The notes: generated by a model not told the origin, from the sequence alone. DNA of 58,155 nucleotides from Geminisphaera colitermitum TAV2 (GCF_000171235.2 NZ_ABEA03000095.1:1-58155); one strand, 5' to 3'; positions 1-8,374 are shown, counted from the first letter of the stretch. A program made the numbers and translations.

Positions 1-441
1 GAAGGTGCTGGTGCCGATGACGGTGATGGTCGCGCCTTTTTCGATGAGGCCGGAGCGCGAGACGGCTTCGTAGCGGCGGCCATCAACGAAGACGTAGCCG
101 GTGGGGGCGAGTGTTGTATCGGCGGTTCCGATACTGCCGGCGATGCCTTCCGCGGCAACGGGGGGCTGGCTCTGGCTGTCGATGCTTTTGTGCAGGAAGA
201 AGCGGCGTCCCCAGCGTGTGCGGGGCAGGATGGCAAATTCGATTACGAGCAGGATGCCGACAAGCAGCAGGGCGACGGCGACCGCAATGCCTCCACCCGT
301 CGCGCCGTGATAAACAAAGGCGAGGGCGCAGCCGACGATGAGCGAGAGCGCGCCCAAGGTGCCGAGTATTGCACCGGGGACAACGACTTCAAAGGCGAGC
401 AGAAGGACGCCGATTAAAAAGAGAAGGAGAATGGCGTTCAT
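1..441 (-). CDS. short NfeD-like membrane protein (C-terminus off the window)
   Basis: Read from the ATG at 441, the protein begins MNAILLLFLIGVLLLAFEVV and stays open to base 1, giving 147 residues with the stop outside the window. It has about three hydrophobic segments in the first 80 residues, then a soluble part starting with GIAGSIGTADTTLAPTG and a VFVDGRRYEAVSRSG stretch that fits the OB-fold domain of NfeD proteins. It lies downstream of a long NfeD protease (665-2212) on the same strand. Short NfeD proteins usually partner stomatin-like membrane proteins; the expected partner would lie beyond the left edge. The family call rests on the TM-plus-OB layout. Confidence 0.8.
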   Translation of the reverse strand, partial: MNAILLLFLIGVLLLAFEVVVPGAILGTLGALSLIVGCALAFVYHGATGGGIAVAVALLLVGILLVIEFAILPRTRWGRRFFLHKSIDSQSQPPVAAEGIAGSIGTADTTLAPTGYVFVDGRRYEAVSRSGLIEKGATITVIGTSTF

Positions 442-495
442 CAGGGCCTTGACGGGAGTGGATTGGCGAGAGCGGGGGACGCAGGGCAAGGCCCT

Positions 496-667
496 GAACG
501 TCGAACATCCAACGTCGAACATCCAACATCGAATGTGGAGAGCTGTGATTGAAAAATGGAGTTTACGGACATCAGGTATGTGTGTGGGGGGGGGGGGGGG
601 ATGGATGGATCGTTTGTAGGTTCAGGTATTGGGCGTTGGATGTTCGACGTTGGATGTTGGATGTTCA
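496..667. repeat. inverted GAACATCCAACGTC repeat flanking a G15 tract
   Basis: Bases 496-534 hold tandem copies of a GAACATCCAAC unit (GAACGTCGAACATCCAACGT and continuing), and 628-667 hold the reverse-complement units (GTTGGATGTTCGACGTTGGA and continuing). The two blocks could pair as a long stem. The loop between them carries a run of 15 G at 586-600 preceded by TGTGTGTG. The stop codon of the long nfeD gene (665-667) lies inside the right block. This fills the gap between the two nfeD genes; I see no gene in it. Confidence 0.8.
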
Positions 668-2212
668 GCGGCGGGCATCATCGCCGCCGCTGTCTTCTTC
701 GACGAGGAGTTCGAAGCCTTGGCGTCCGATGACGCGGACGCGGACGTCTTTATCAATGGTGCCGACGGCCACGCGGGCCTCGTAGTGGCGGCCGTCGATC
801 TTGATCTGACCGGCGGGGCGTAGTGCGGAAACGGTGACACCTATCTGGCCGAGTTGCGTGGCTTCGGCCCCGGGACCGGCGTCGGTGTCTTCGGCGGTGG
901 ACGCGCCGCCAATCGCCGCCTGGAGCACGAGGCGGTCGAGGAACCAGCCGCGGGGGAGGAAGCGGAGGACGAGCAGGCCGCCGCCCACGGAAACGGCGAT
1001 GCCGACAAGGAGGTTGGCAAGGGGGCGGGTGAACATGCCCGAGGAGATGGTGATCGGTTCGTTGGGCCAGAAATCCGTCATGGACCAGACGAGCGCGCCG
1101 AGCATGAGGGCGAGGCCGGTGAGGGCGAGAAAGACGGTGCCGGGGAAGAAAATCAGCTCCACGGCGACAAGCAGCACGCCGAGGGCGAAGAAGAGCCAGG
1201 CTTCGTTGCCGGAGAGTCCGGCGATGTAGTGGCCGAAAAATACAATGGCGAGCAGGATGCCGCCCGCGATGCCGAAGAAGCCGAAACCGGGGGTTTTGAA
1301 TTCGATAAAAATGCCGAGCAAGCCGAGTCCCATGAGGATGGGGGCGATGGTCGTGATGTATTGGGCGACGCGTTCGGACCAGGTGAGTTCGAGCGTGGTG
1401 AGGCGGTAGTTGCCCGCGCCGTATTTTCCGGTGAGGAGTTCGTCGATGTTTTTGGCGATGCCGGTGGCGAAGAGGGGGCGGGGCGGGTCGCCGTAGGGGC
1501 GCATGGCTTCGGTGGCGGTGAGGGAGAGGAGTTTGTCGGCGGGTTTGATGACGGTGTCGCCGATCTTGAATTCAAATTTGGGGTTCATCATGGCTTCGAG
1601 AACCTCGCCACGCCGGGGGTCGGTTTCGGAGTAGGCGCGGATTTTGGCGGTGAGGTAGCTTTCGACTTTGCGCTTCATGGATTCGCCGACGTCCTTGCCG
1701 TCGGAGTTGACGACTTCGGCGGCTCCAATGACGGCGCGGGGGGAGAAGTAGATGTGGTCGGTGACGCCCGCGATGAGCGCGCCGGCGGACATGGCTTCGT
1801 CGTTGACGTAGGTGAGGGTCTCGCCGGGGAACTGGTCGAGGGCTTCCATGATGTCGAGGGTGACATCGACGCGTCCGCCGGGGGTCTTCATGTCGAGGAC
1901 GACGGCGGCGGCGTTTTGTTTGATCGCCTCCTTGAGGCCGCGGCGGAGGACGTAGAGGACGGGCGGGGTGATCTGGTCGCGGACCTGAATGACAAAAACG
2001 TGGGCCGGGGTGTCGGCGTTGATGGCGGGTGTAGGGTTTGGGGTTTCGAGTTTAGGGTTGGAGGCAGGCGCGGGGGCGGGTGCGGACGCAGGAGCGGGGG
2101 AGGAGGGGGGAGCCTGGGTGTCGGCCGTTGGGGTTGGGGCGGGGTCATCCGTTGCCGCGAGGAGCGAACAGGCGCAAACCGTGCCAAGGAGGAGCTGCCA
2201 AAGGCGTTTCAT
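665..2212 (-). CDS. nfeD: NfeD-family membrane serine protease (long form)
   Basis: A 515-residue protein. I start it at the ATG at 2212 (MKRLWQLLLGTVCACSLLAA), which gives a signal peptide; the frame stays open a further 30 codons upstream without family similarity. After a Pro/Ala-rich linker (about 30-60) comes a ClpP/crotonase-like protease domain with a GGRVDVT segment and DEAMSAGA, where S142 is the likely nucleophile and a Lys near 180-182 the partner, as in the archaeal 1510-N protease. Four to five membrane segments follow (about 300-420), then a C-terminal OB-fold NfeD domain. It probably cleaves membrane-associated hydrophobic substrates together with a stomatin-like protein. Its stop falls in a dispersed repeat. 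Confidence 0.88.
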   Translation of the reverse strand: MKRLWQLLLGTVCACSLLAATDDPAPTPTADTQAPPSSPAPASAPAPAPASNPKLETPNPTPAINADTPAHVFVIQVRDQITPPVLYVLRRGLKEAIKQNAAAVVLDMKTPGGRVDVTLDIMEALDQFPGETLTYVNDEAMSAGALIAGVTDHIYFSPRAVIGAAEVVNSDGKDVGESMKRKVESYLTAKIRAYSETDPRRGEVLEAMMNPKFEFKIGDTVIKPADKLLSLTATEAMRPYGDPPRPLFATGIAKNIDELLTGKYGAGNYRLTTLELTWSERVAQYITTIAPILMGLGLLGIFIEFKTPGFGFFGIAGGILLAIVFFGHYIAGLSGNEAWLFFALGVLLVAVELIFFPGTVFLALTGLALMLGALVWSMTDFWPNEPITISSGMFTRPLANLLVGIAVSVGGGLLVLRFLPRGWFLDRLVLQAAIGGASTAEDTDAGPGAEATQLGQIGVTVSALRPAGQIKIDGRHYEARVAVGTIDKDVRVRVIGRQGFELLVEEDSGGDDARR

Positions 2213-2375
2213 AACAGGGCTGACATGAACATCTCCCGATGCGCGCCGCAAGCATGCGCATGGAGTATTCGCGTTATATTCTGCTGTTACGCAGAGAGGC
2301 AATGGTTGCGGGGCTGACGCCGCAGGCGTTCTGGGGGAGGTGAGATATTTCGGATGGGCGGCGCTTCGCGCCGTC

Positions 2376-2395
2376 GGCGGGTCAGGAGACCCGCC
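2376..2395 (-). terminator. GC-rich hairpin just after the TPR gene
   Basis: A perfect 8-bp stem (GGCGGGTC / GACCCGCC) with a 4-base loop starts 3 bases beyond the stop of the minus-strand gene 2399-3454. There is no T-run, so it may be a REP-like hairpin or an RNA 3'-end stabiliser rather than a classical terminator. A second small GGCGC/GCGCC hairpin lies next to it. Confidence 0.4.
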
Positions 2396-2398
2396 CTC

Positions 2399-3454
2399 CT
2401 ACTTGGGGATGGAGGGGGTCCAGCCGTCGGCGGAGGGGGGGGGCTGGGCTGCTCCGGGAGGCGTGTAAGCGCCGTCGGTCGCAGGGGGGCGGGGGGGCTC
2501 AACTACTCCGGGTCCGGGATCGAAGCGGGCAGGGAGGGGGATTTTTAGTTCGTCCTCCAATTCGCGTATGCGCTCAAGGACTACGTGCGGCATGGCATAC
2601 ATGGCGGCTTCGCCGTCCTTGGGGAGCGTGGGATAGAGTTTCTTGAGCCAGGCCAGGGCTTCGGGTTTGCGGTCAATGCGACGGAGGAGTTCGGCGTAGA
2701 TGCGGAAGGCGTAGGCGGGGCAGTTGGGTTGTTCGGTGGCCTTCAAATACCACTCGGAGGCGGTGGCGGGGTCTTTGAGGCGGTTCAAGAAGACGTTGGC
2801 TATTTCGATGTAGAGGAGGGGTTCGTGGGGGTGGAAGCCGAGGCCGGTCTTGAGGAAATCGACGCCGACGCTGGATTGTTCTTCTTCGAACTTGCGCTTC
2901 ACGGCGTCGGGCACGCCGGCGTCGTCGATGGCCTTTTCGATGATCTTTTTGTCGAACTTGCGTTTATCGGTGTCAGGAACCTTGGCCCAACCGCCGAACT
3001 TTTCGATGGCCTTTTTGAGGGCCTCGTCGCCGGCCTTTTTGAGAGCCTCGTCGATATTCTTCTTGATCTCCTCGTCGATGCGCCAGTTGGGCATGTCGTA
3101 GGCGATCATGCGGGAGCCGTTTTGCCAGAAATAGATCGGGCGCGGGTCAATGGCAGTGACGAGTTTGATGTAGGTCTGCGTGGCGGGCAGGTCGTAGGTT
3201 TCCCAAACGGTGTTGGTGCGTATCCAGAAAAAGTCGGCAACGATGGCTTGAAAACCTCCGAGGAGGCCGACGGTGAGGCCTTGGCCAAGCGCGCCTTCGA
3301 TGGACTTGAAGTTGAAGGCGGGTTGCGCGGCTTTGATTTTGGTCCAGGCGGGCGTTTCCAAGGGGCGAACGGCAGCGCCCACGGCGGCCATTACCACGAG
3401 GACGAGGAGCGCCGTGCGGAGGGGACGAAAGGCGGTGGGTGGGTTAAATTTCAC
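2399..3454 (-). CDS. membrane-anchored TPR-like protein of unknown function
   Basis: About 351 residues. No ATG precedes the hydrophobic segment. I chose the GTG at 3454 because it overlaps the stop of the upstream permease (GTGAAATTTAA), suggesting translational coupling; a TTG at 3487 is the alternative. One N-terminal membrane helix (RTALLVLVVMAAVGAAV) is followed by a long soluble region with TPR-like helices, a Lys/Asp/Glu-rich stretch (about 130-190) and a Pro-rich tail. It follows an ABC-2 permease and ATPase in the same direction, so it may belong to that exporter, but no family function is recognised. Confidence 0.7.
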   Translation of the reverse strand: MKFNPPTAFRPLRTALLVLVVMAAVGAAVRPLETPAWTKIKAAQPAFNFKSIEGALGQGLTVGLLGGFQAIVADFFWIRTNTVWETYDLPATQTYIKLVTAIDPRPIYFWQNGSRMIAYDMPNWRIDEEIKKNIDEALKKAGDEALKKAIEKFGGWAKVPDTDKRKFDKKIIEKAIDDAGVPDAVKRKFEEEQSSVGVDFLKTGLGFHPHEPLLYIEIANVFLNRLKDPATASEWYLKATEQPNCPAYAFRIYAELLRRIDRKPEALAWLKKLYPTLPKDGEAAMYAMPHVVLERIRELEDELKIPLPARFDPGPGVVEPPRPPATDGAYTPPGAAQPPPSADGWTPSIPK

Positions 3455-4283
3455 GGCTGCGGAAGCTGTAAACAGCAAGGAGGCCAATCACGAGTATGTA
3501 GATGAATCCGTAGCCGGCAACGCGCGCGGCAACGGCAAGGTCAATGCCGATTCCCTGGCCAACTTGGTCGGCAAGGTTGAAGAGTTGGAAGTTGGGGAAG
3601 ATGTAGCTGAGGAGGCGCACTCCTTCGCGGAGAAAGAAGTTGGCCACGTTGCCGTAGGCGTCGCGCGCGAGGTATTGGAGGTGGCAGATGACGAGGACAA
3701 AGAAGCCGGTGACGACGGTGTAGAGGTTGGTGTTGGAGAAGCTGGCAATGAGGAGGACGATGGCGGTGAGGACTCCGAATTTGATCCATTGGAGGGCACC
3801 GACGATGAGGATGTCGGTGTAGTTGATGAGTCCGCCGGGGGGGAGGTTTTCAGGGTCGAGGGTTTTGAGGATGGCGTGCTCGCGGAAGAGGAGGATGCCG
3901 ATCATGAGGCCGATGGTGACGGCGCAAAAGATGCCGACGACGGCGAGAACTCCGAGGAATTTGCCGAAGACAAATTCGGTGCGCCAGATGGGTTTGGCGA
4001 GGAGGGTGAGGGCGGTGCGGTTTTCGATTTCGCTGAAGAAGAGTTGCGCGGTGGTCGCAACGGTCAGCACGGAGCCGAAAAACACGAGGGCGCCGAAGCC
4101 GAAGTCGGCAATGAATTTGAGTTCGGAGGAGCCGAAGTTGAAGTCGCGAAAGAAGAGGGCGCTGGCAACGAGTCCAATGGCGAGGAGGAGCAGGAAGTTG
4201 AAGAGTTTCTGGCGAACGGCTTCAAGGAAGGTGTTGCTGGCAATGAGGCCGAGTCGCGCGGGTGAGAAGGGAACGCTATTCAT
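3444..4283 (-). CDS. ABC-2 type transporter permease
   Basis: A 279-residue integral membrane protein with about six hydrophobic segments, starting MNSVPFSPARLGLIASNTFL. The segment LFFSEIENRTALTLLAKPI between helices is typical of NosY/ABC-2 type permeases. It is the membrane partner of the ATPase at 4474-5409 on the same strand; the 190-bp gap between them carries repeats and a G tract. Its 3' end overlaps the next gene by 11 bases. The substrate is unknown. Confidence 0.85.
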   Translation of the reverse strand: MNSVPFSPARLGLIASNTFLEAVRQKLFNFLLLLAIGLVASALFFRDFNFGSSELKFIADFGFGALVFFGSVLTVATTAQLFFSEIENRTALTLLAKPIWRTEFVFGKFLGVLAVVGIFCAVTIGLMIGILLFREHAILKTLDPENLPPGGLINYTDILIVGALQWIKFGVLTAIVLLIASFSNTNLYTVVTGFFVLVICHLQYLARDAYGNVANFFLREGVRLLSYIFPNFQLFNLADQVGQGIGIDLAVAARVAGYGFIYILVIGLLAVYSFRSREI

Positions 4284-4286
4284 AAA

Positions 4287-4500
4287 ATTAGGAAGGAGAA
4301 ATTAGGAATTAGGAAATAAGGGCAGGTGATTGATGTGTGTGTGTGGGGGGGGTGGGGGGGGGGGAGGGAATCAGGAGAGAAAAATCAGGAAGTAGGAAGG
4401 GGCGGTTTCGCCGCGCATACTGGCAAGTGAACGCGTCGAGTGGTCCGCAGGCATGGGTTTGTTTTTCTAATTTTTAATTCTTAATTTTTAATTCTTCATT
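4287..4500. repeat. AT-rich AATTAGGA / AATTAAAAATTAAG repeats around a G tract
   Basis: Between the permease and the ATPase gene there are repeated AATTAGGA units (4287-4318), a TGTGTGTG stretch followed by 8 G, T and 11 G (4345-4364), and at 4467-4500 repeated TTTTTAATTCTTAA units. The latter encode the last residues of the ATPase (NEELKIKN). No gene is visible in the gap. Confidence 0.75.
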
Positions 4501-5409
4501 CCGCGAGGGAAGAGAGGCGCGGGAGACTTTGCTGAGGAAGAGTTGGTCGAGGCGGGCGCGGGGTTGTTCAACGGCGTTGAGGTGGTGTTTGCGTTGAGCG
4601 AGCCAGTGTTTGAAGGCGTCGAGGTCCTCGTCGGAGAGTTTGTCCACGATGAGGGCTTGCTGGTCGCGTTTGCCAACGAGGTCGTTGACGTTGCCTTCGA
4701 GGATGAGTTTGCCGCGGTCGAGGATGGCGATGCGGTCGCAGACGTCTTCGATCTGGGCAAGGAGGTGCGAGGTGATGAGGACGGTTTTGCCTTGTTGTTT
4801 GAGTTTGAGGATGAGGTCGCACATCTCGGCGGAGCCGACGGGATCGACGCCGGCGGTGGGTTCGTCGAGGACGATGAGCTTGGGGTCGTGCACGAGGGAT
4901 TGGGCGAGGCCGATGCGTTGGAGCATGCCTTTGGAATAGGTGCCGACGCGGCGGTGCGAGGCACCGGAGAGGCCAACCCATTCGACGACTTCTTTGACGC
5001 GGGCGTCGAGTTTGGCGCGGGGGACGCCGCAGACGCGGGCGTAAAAGCGAACGAGTTCGGCACCGCTGAGGTAGCGGTAAAAGTAAGGGGCTTCGGGGAG
5101 GTAACCGACGTTGCGGCGGGAGGCGACTTGTTCGCTGGGGATGCCGAAGACGCGGCATTCGCCGAGGGTGGCTTCGAGGAGGCCGAGGATGACTTTGATG
5201 GTGGTGCTTTTGCCGGAGCCGTTGGGGCCGAGGAGGCCGAAGACCTGGCCTTGGGGGATGGTGAGGCTGAGGTTGTCAACGGCGCGGAGTTTCACGCCGC
5301 GCAGGCTGATGGGGAAGTCCTTGGTGAGGCCGCGTATTTCGATGGCCGGAGGGGCGGCGGGCGCATCCGTGGTGGTGGTGGGAGAGGTGGTGGTGGCGGT
5401 GGCGGACAT
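4474..5409 (-). CDS. ABC transporter ATP-binding protein
   Basis: A 311-residue ATPase. The ATG at 5409 (MSATATTTSP) precedes the conserved domain; the frame is open further upstream but overlaps the acylphosphatase gene. Walker A GPNGSGKST is at 61-69, the signature reads YSKGM instead of LSGGQ as usual for ABC-2 exporters of the NosF/CcmA type, Walker B is LIVLDEPTAGVDP, and the H-loop is TSH. It powers the permease encoded next (3444-4283). The C-terminal NEELKIKN looks like read-through into a dispersed AT-rich repeat and not part of the family. Confidence 0.9.
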   Translation of the reverse strand: MSATATTTSPTTTTDAPAAPPAIEIRGLTKDFPISLRGVKLRAVDNLSLTIPQGQVFGLLGPNGSGKSTTIKVILGLLEATLGECRVFGIPSEQVASRRNVGYLPEAPYFYRYLSGAELVRFYARVCGVPRAKLDARVKEVVEWVGLSGASHRRVGTYSKGMLQRIGLAQSLVHDPKLIVLDEPTAGVDPVGSAEMCDLILKLKQQGKTVLITSHLLAQIEDVCDRIAILDRGKLILEGNVNDLVGKRDQQALIVDKLSDEDLDAFKHWLAQRKHHLNAVEQPRARLDQLFLSKVSRASLPSRNEELKIKN

Positions 5410-5416
5410 GAGTGGA

Positions 5417-5710
5417 TTATTGGATTTGAAAACCGGAGAATTGCGGCGGTGTGGGTGCGGGGCGCGAGGTGCGCTCTGTCTTGCGAATGTAGCCGTGCAT
5501 GCGTTCGTCAATGGCTTTGATGAAGGCGTCGATGTCGCGGGGAGAACCTTCGGCGTCGAGTTGCACGCGGCCATCGTCGAGGTTTTGCACGCGGCCCGCC
5601 ACGTCGAATTCGCGCGCGATGGAGAGCGTTTCCTGACGGAATCCGACGCCTTGCACGTGACCGGTGAAATATACGGTTTCGTGGCGCATCTCGTTACTCG
5701 TGCTGTTCAT
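5417..5710 (-). CDS. acyP: acylphosphatase
   Basis: A 97-residue protein of usual acylphosphatase size plus a short tail. The signature TGHVQGVGFRQ holds the catalytic Arg, and VAGRVQNLDDGRVQ holds the catalytic Asn. It hydrolyses acyl phosphates such as carbamoyl or 1,3-bisphosphoglycerate in the cytoplasm. A start at the internal Met (MRHETVYF) is equally possible. It lies 7 bases upstream of the ABC ATPase gene, so the two are probably co-transcribed. Confidence 0.9.
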   Translation of the reverse strand: MNSTSNEMRHETVYFTGHVQGVGFRQETLSIAREFDVAGRVQNLDDGRVQLDAEGSPRDIDAFIKAIDERMHGYIRKTERTSRPAPTPPQFSGFQIQ

Positions 5711-5808
5711 GCGGGCTTTGGATAAATGAGAAAGAGGTCTTACGATGAACGGGTGGGGACGGTGGTGGAGAAACAGGTGGAGTTACTAGGAGAGGTCTTT
5801 GCGGTGAT

Positions 5809-6222
5809 TCAACCCGGAAAATGACTTTCCCCGGCGGTTTTTGAGCTGGGGTTGGGGTCGGGGTTTTTGAGTTGGTCTTTCCAGCCGAGGATGCGGGCTT
5901 GGGCGCCGTATTTCTCGGCGGTGGTTTTGTCGCCTTTTTCCATCCAGATGCGGGAGAGGGTGGTTTTGATGAGGAGGTCGTCGGGGCGAAGGGTGTCGGC
6001 GCGTTGCGCGGCGTCGAGCGCGGTGTCGAGGGCGGCGTCGCGCGTGTGGCCGGGGTGGTCGCGGGCGTTGAGGGCGACTTCGGCCAGGGTGTGCCAGGCT
6101 TCAAAGGAGGTGGGAGCGGCTTGGGTGGCGCGGTGGAGCTTGGCCAGGGCAGCGTCGAGGTCGCCCATGGTGTAGTCAAAGGTGGCGTCTTCGATGAGGG
6201 TGGTGAGTTCGTGGTCGGTCAT
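5809..6222 (-). CDS. small TPR-repeat protein
   Basis: A 137-residue protein made of tetratricopeptide-like helix pairs, for example YTMGDLDAALAKLHRATQAA and FEAWHTLAEVALNARD, with a polar tail. It has no signal peptide and no catalytic motif, so it is probably a protein-interaction module. It lies 27 bases downstream of the glycogen synthase gene on the same strand, suggesting one transcript. Function unknown. Confidence 0.75.
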   Translation of the reverse strand: MTDHELTTLIEDATFDYTMGDLDAALAKLHRATQAAPTSFEAWHTLAEVALNARDHPGHTRDAALDTALDAAQRADTLRPDDLLIKTTLSRIWMEKGDKTTAEKYGAQARILGWKDQLKNPDPNPSSKTAGESHFPG

Positions 6223-6249
6223 GTTTCCGGGTGTCTGGGACTGGCCGGT

Positions 6250-7692
6250 TCAGCACATTTCTTCGTAGATGCGTTCGTATTCGGCAACGGAGCAGGCCCA
6301 GCCGAAGTCGCGGGCCATGGCGCGTTGCTGCGCGCGGCGGTGGCGGGGCGTGTCGGAATAGAGGAGGAGGGCGCGTTCGAGGCCGTGGCGGAGGCCGTTG
6401 GCGGTGGGGGGGAATAGAATACCGGTGCCTTCGGCGGGGTGGCCGTCCACGTCGATGACGGTGTCGATGAGGCCGCCAACGCTGGATACGAGGGGGATCG
6501 TTCCGTAGGCTTGCGAATACATCTGGTTGAGGCCGCAGGGTTCGAATTTCGAGGGCATGAGGAAGAAGTCGGAACCGGCTTCGATGAGGTGGCTCATGGC
6601 TTCGTCATGCACGGCGCTGAGGGCGACTTTGCGGGGGGCGAGGACGGTGAGTTCGCGCAGGCCGCGTTCGAGGGTCTTGTCGCCGGTGCCGAGGACGATG
6701 AGGCGGCAGTCGGAGCGTTGGAAGAAGAGGTGGTTGTCGAGGACGAGATCGACGCCTTTTTGCGTGGTGAGGCGGCAGACCATGCCGATGACGGGGCCGG
6801 GGTAATCGGGGTCCATGCCGTGGCGCACGAGGAGTTCGCGGCGGCAGCGGGTTTTGCCGGCGAGGTCGGTGGCGGTGTAGTTGGCGGGTAATGAGGGGTC
6901 GGTGGCGGGGTTCCAGATGGTGGTGTCGATGCCGTTGAGGATGCCGACGAGGTCGTCGGCCCGGGTTTTGATGACGCCGTCGAGGCCGGCGCCAAATTCG
7001 GGGGTCTGGATTTCGAGGGCGTAGCGGGGGCTGACGGTCGTCACGCGGTCGGAGAAGAGGATGCCCGCTTTCATGAGGCTGATCTGGCCGTAGAATTCGA
7101 TGCCGTCGATGCCTTGGAGTTCGGAGGGGAGGTTGGTGCGGATGAAGCTCTTCATCGGAAACACGCCTTGGAAGGCAATGTTGTGGATGGTGAACACGGT
7201 GCGCAGGGCGAGGGAGACTTGGTAGCGTTCTTCGGTGTGGCGGAGGAGGAGGGGGAGGATGCCGGTCTGCCAGTCGTGGCAGTGGACGAGGTCGGCCTGG
7301 TATTCGAGGAGGCGGAGGGATTCGACGACGCCTTTGCAAAAGAAGACGAAGCGTTGGTCGTTGTCTTCGTAGTCGCGCGCGCCGTTGCCGTAGGGGTTGC
7401 GGCGGTCGAAGAATTCTTCGCGGCACACGAGGTAGATGGTGAGGTTGTGCTTGGGGCGGAAGCAGCGGAGGTCGCCGGACATGAATTCGTCGCCCATCTC
7501 GATGCGCAGTTTGGTGAGGGGAGCGGCGAGGGCGGCGTCGGGGTGGTCGAGGATCGCGCGGTAGCCGGGGAGGAACACGGCGACTTCGTGGCCGCGGTCG
7601 GCAAGGGTGGAGGTCAGCGCCCCGGCAGCATCAGCCAGGCCACCGGTTTTAACGTAGGGGAACAGCTCACTGGCAACATGGACGATCTTCAT
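6250..7692 (-). CDS. glgA: glycogen (starch) synthase, GT5
   Basis: A 480-residue protein, the usual GlgA length, starting at the ATG at 7692 (MKIVHVASELFPYVKTGGLA). The KTGGLAD motif at 15-21 binds ADP-glucose, and the C-terminal glucosyltransferase domain has SKFEPCGLNQMYSQAYGT and VGGLIDTV. It transfers glucose from ADP-glucose to the non-reducing end of glycogen. It heads a co-directional run to 1. The upstream region carries a G14-A-G9 tract (7751-7774) and a palindromic element. Confidence 0.95.
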   Translation of the reverse strand: MKIVHVASELFPYVKTGGLADAAGALTSTLADRGHEVAVFLPGYRAILDHPDAALAAPLTKLRIEMGDEFMSGDLRCFRPKHNLTIYLVCREEFFDRRNPYGNGARDYEDNDQRFVFFCKGVVESLRLLEYQADLVHCHDWQTGILPLLLRHTEERYQVSLALRTVFTIHNIAFQGVFPMKSFIRTNLPSELQGIDGIEFYGQISLMKAGILFSDRVTTVSPRYALEIQTPEFGAGLDGVIKTRADDLVGILNGIDTTIWNPATDPSLPANYTATDLAGKTRCRRELLVRHGMDPDYPGPVIGMVCRLTTQKGVDLVLDNHLFFQRSDCRLIVLGTGDKTLERGLRELTVLAPRKVALSAVHDEAMSHLIEAGSDFFLMPSKFEPCGLNQMYSQAYGTIPLVSSVGGLIDTVIDVDGHPAEGTGILFPPTANGLRHGLERALLLYSDTPRHRRAQQRAMARDFGWACSVAEYERIYEEMC

Positions 7693-7750
7693 CGTGTGCG
7701 AGGCTCGCAGTCCGCACGCGGGGGCGGCAAGGCGCAAGTGGCAGCCGCAA

Positions 7751-7774
7751 GGGGGGGGGGGGGGAGGGGGGGGG
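7751..7774. repeat. G14-A-G9 tract upstream of glgA
   Basis: A run of 14 G, one A and 9 G lies 58 bases upstream of the glgA start. On the sense strand of glgA it reads as C tracts, within the likely 5' untranslated or promoter region. Confidence 0.9.
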
Positions 7775-7815
7775 AGAGACCGAGGCGAAGTGGTGTTTAT
7801 TCCCAAAATCGCACT

Positions 7816-8073
7816 TTGATAAAGGTTCTTCGACGTTTTCAGTGGAGACTCGATAAGTTGATATAGCGGGAGTTGGCGCGGTAGCGCCCGTAGCGCAGGC
7901 ATCTTGCCTGCCATCTAAATTGATTGCGCGAAGCGCGGTGGCATTTGCTGCGTTTAGTTTTGGGAAGCAGCGCTTCGCGCCAGCGACTCGATTGCAGGCA
8001 AGATGCCTGCGCTACGGGCGCTCCCGCGCCACCTCTCGTCTATCCACCGAAAACGTCGAAGAACCTTGATAAA
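7816..8073. repeat. 258-bp palindromic (MITE/REP-like) element
   Basis: The left arm 7816-7911 and right arm 7994-8073 are imperfect reverse complements. Both contain GGTTCTTCGACGTTTTC and GCGCAGGCATCTTGCCTGC (or their complements). A second inner pair (GCGCGAAGCGC / GCGCTTCGCGC, 7926-7936 and 7970-7980) lies in the middle. No ORF with transposase features is inside. The right end interrupts a toxin-like reading frame (8040-8144). The arms share GGCGCGGTAGCGCC with the repeat at 30434-30565. Confidence 0.8.
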
Positions 8074-8144
8074 CGAGCCACAACATGACCGACAAACCAC
8101 TTGCGCAGGGGGACGGGGGTTCCTTGGTCGAACAGGATTTTCAT
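8040..8144 (-). pseudogene. truncated DUF5615 (PIN-like) toxin
   Basis: Starting at the ATG at 8144, 11 bases after the DUF433 gene stop, the frame reads MKILFDQGTPVPLRKWFVGH and then VV, the characteristic N-terminus of DUF5615 PIN-like proteins (predicted nucleases). After about 22 residues it runs into the palindromic element (right end about 8073) and stops at a TAG after 34 residues. Such proteins are normally about 110 residues. Only the first strand and helix remain, so the toxin is dead or lost. The family call is from the first 22 residues alone. Confidence 0.7.
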
Positions 8145-8155
8145 GCACTATGCAC

Positions 8156-8374
8156 TCATGCAACTTTCAGGGTGCCGGTTGCAAATTCGAGAACGTCGTC
8201 GACCTGGCGCTTGGATACCCCAGGAAACCACGTGAGGAATTCGTCCACCGTGGCTCCGTCTTCCAAGTTTTCGAACAACGCTGCGACAGGGATCCGGGTG
8301 CCACGAAAAACCCATGCTCCGCTGACTTTGTCAGGGATGCGTTCCACAGACGGACAATCCAACCAGTCAAACAT
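8156..8374 (-). CDS. DUF433 antitoxin-like protein
   Basis: A 72-residue DUF433 protein: MFDWLDCPSVERIPDKVSGA, then WVFRGTRIPVAALFENLEDG, then EFLTWFPGVSKRQVDDVLEF, a helix-turn-helix-like arrangement typical of the family. DUF433 genes usually precede a DUF5615 toxin; here the partner follows at 8144 but is truncated by a repeat element. The gene therefore appears to be an orphan antitoxin, intact itself. Confidence 0.85.
   Translation of the reverse strand: MFDWLDCPSVERIPDKVSGAWVFRGTRIPVAALFENLEDGATVDEFLTWFPGVSKRQVDDVLEFATGTLKVA

Noticed and set aside
854-2317. Long plus-strand ORF of 487 codons rich in Gly, Asp and Glu opposite nfeD
   Set aside because: It is the complementary shadow of a high-GC gene; its composition is typical of antisense frames, and the minus-strand protein has a clear family.
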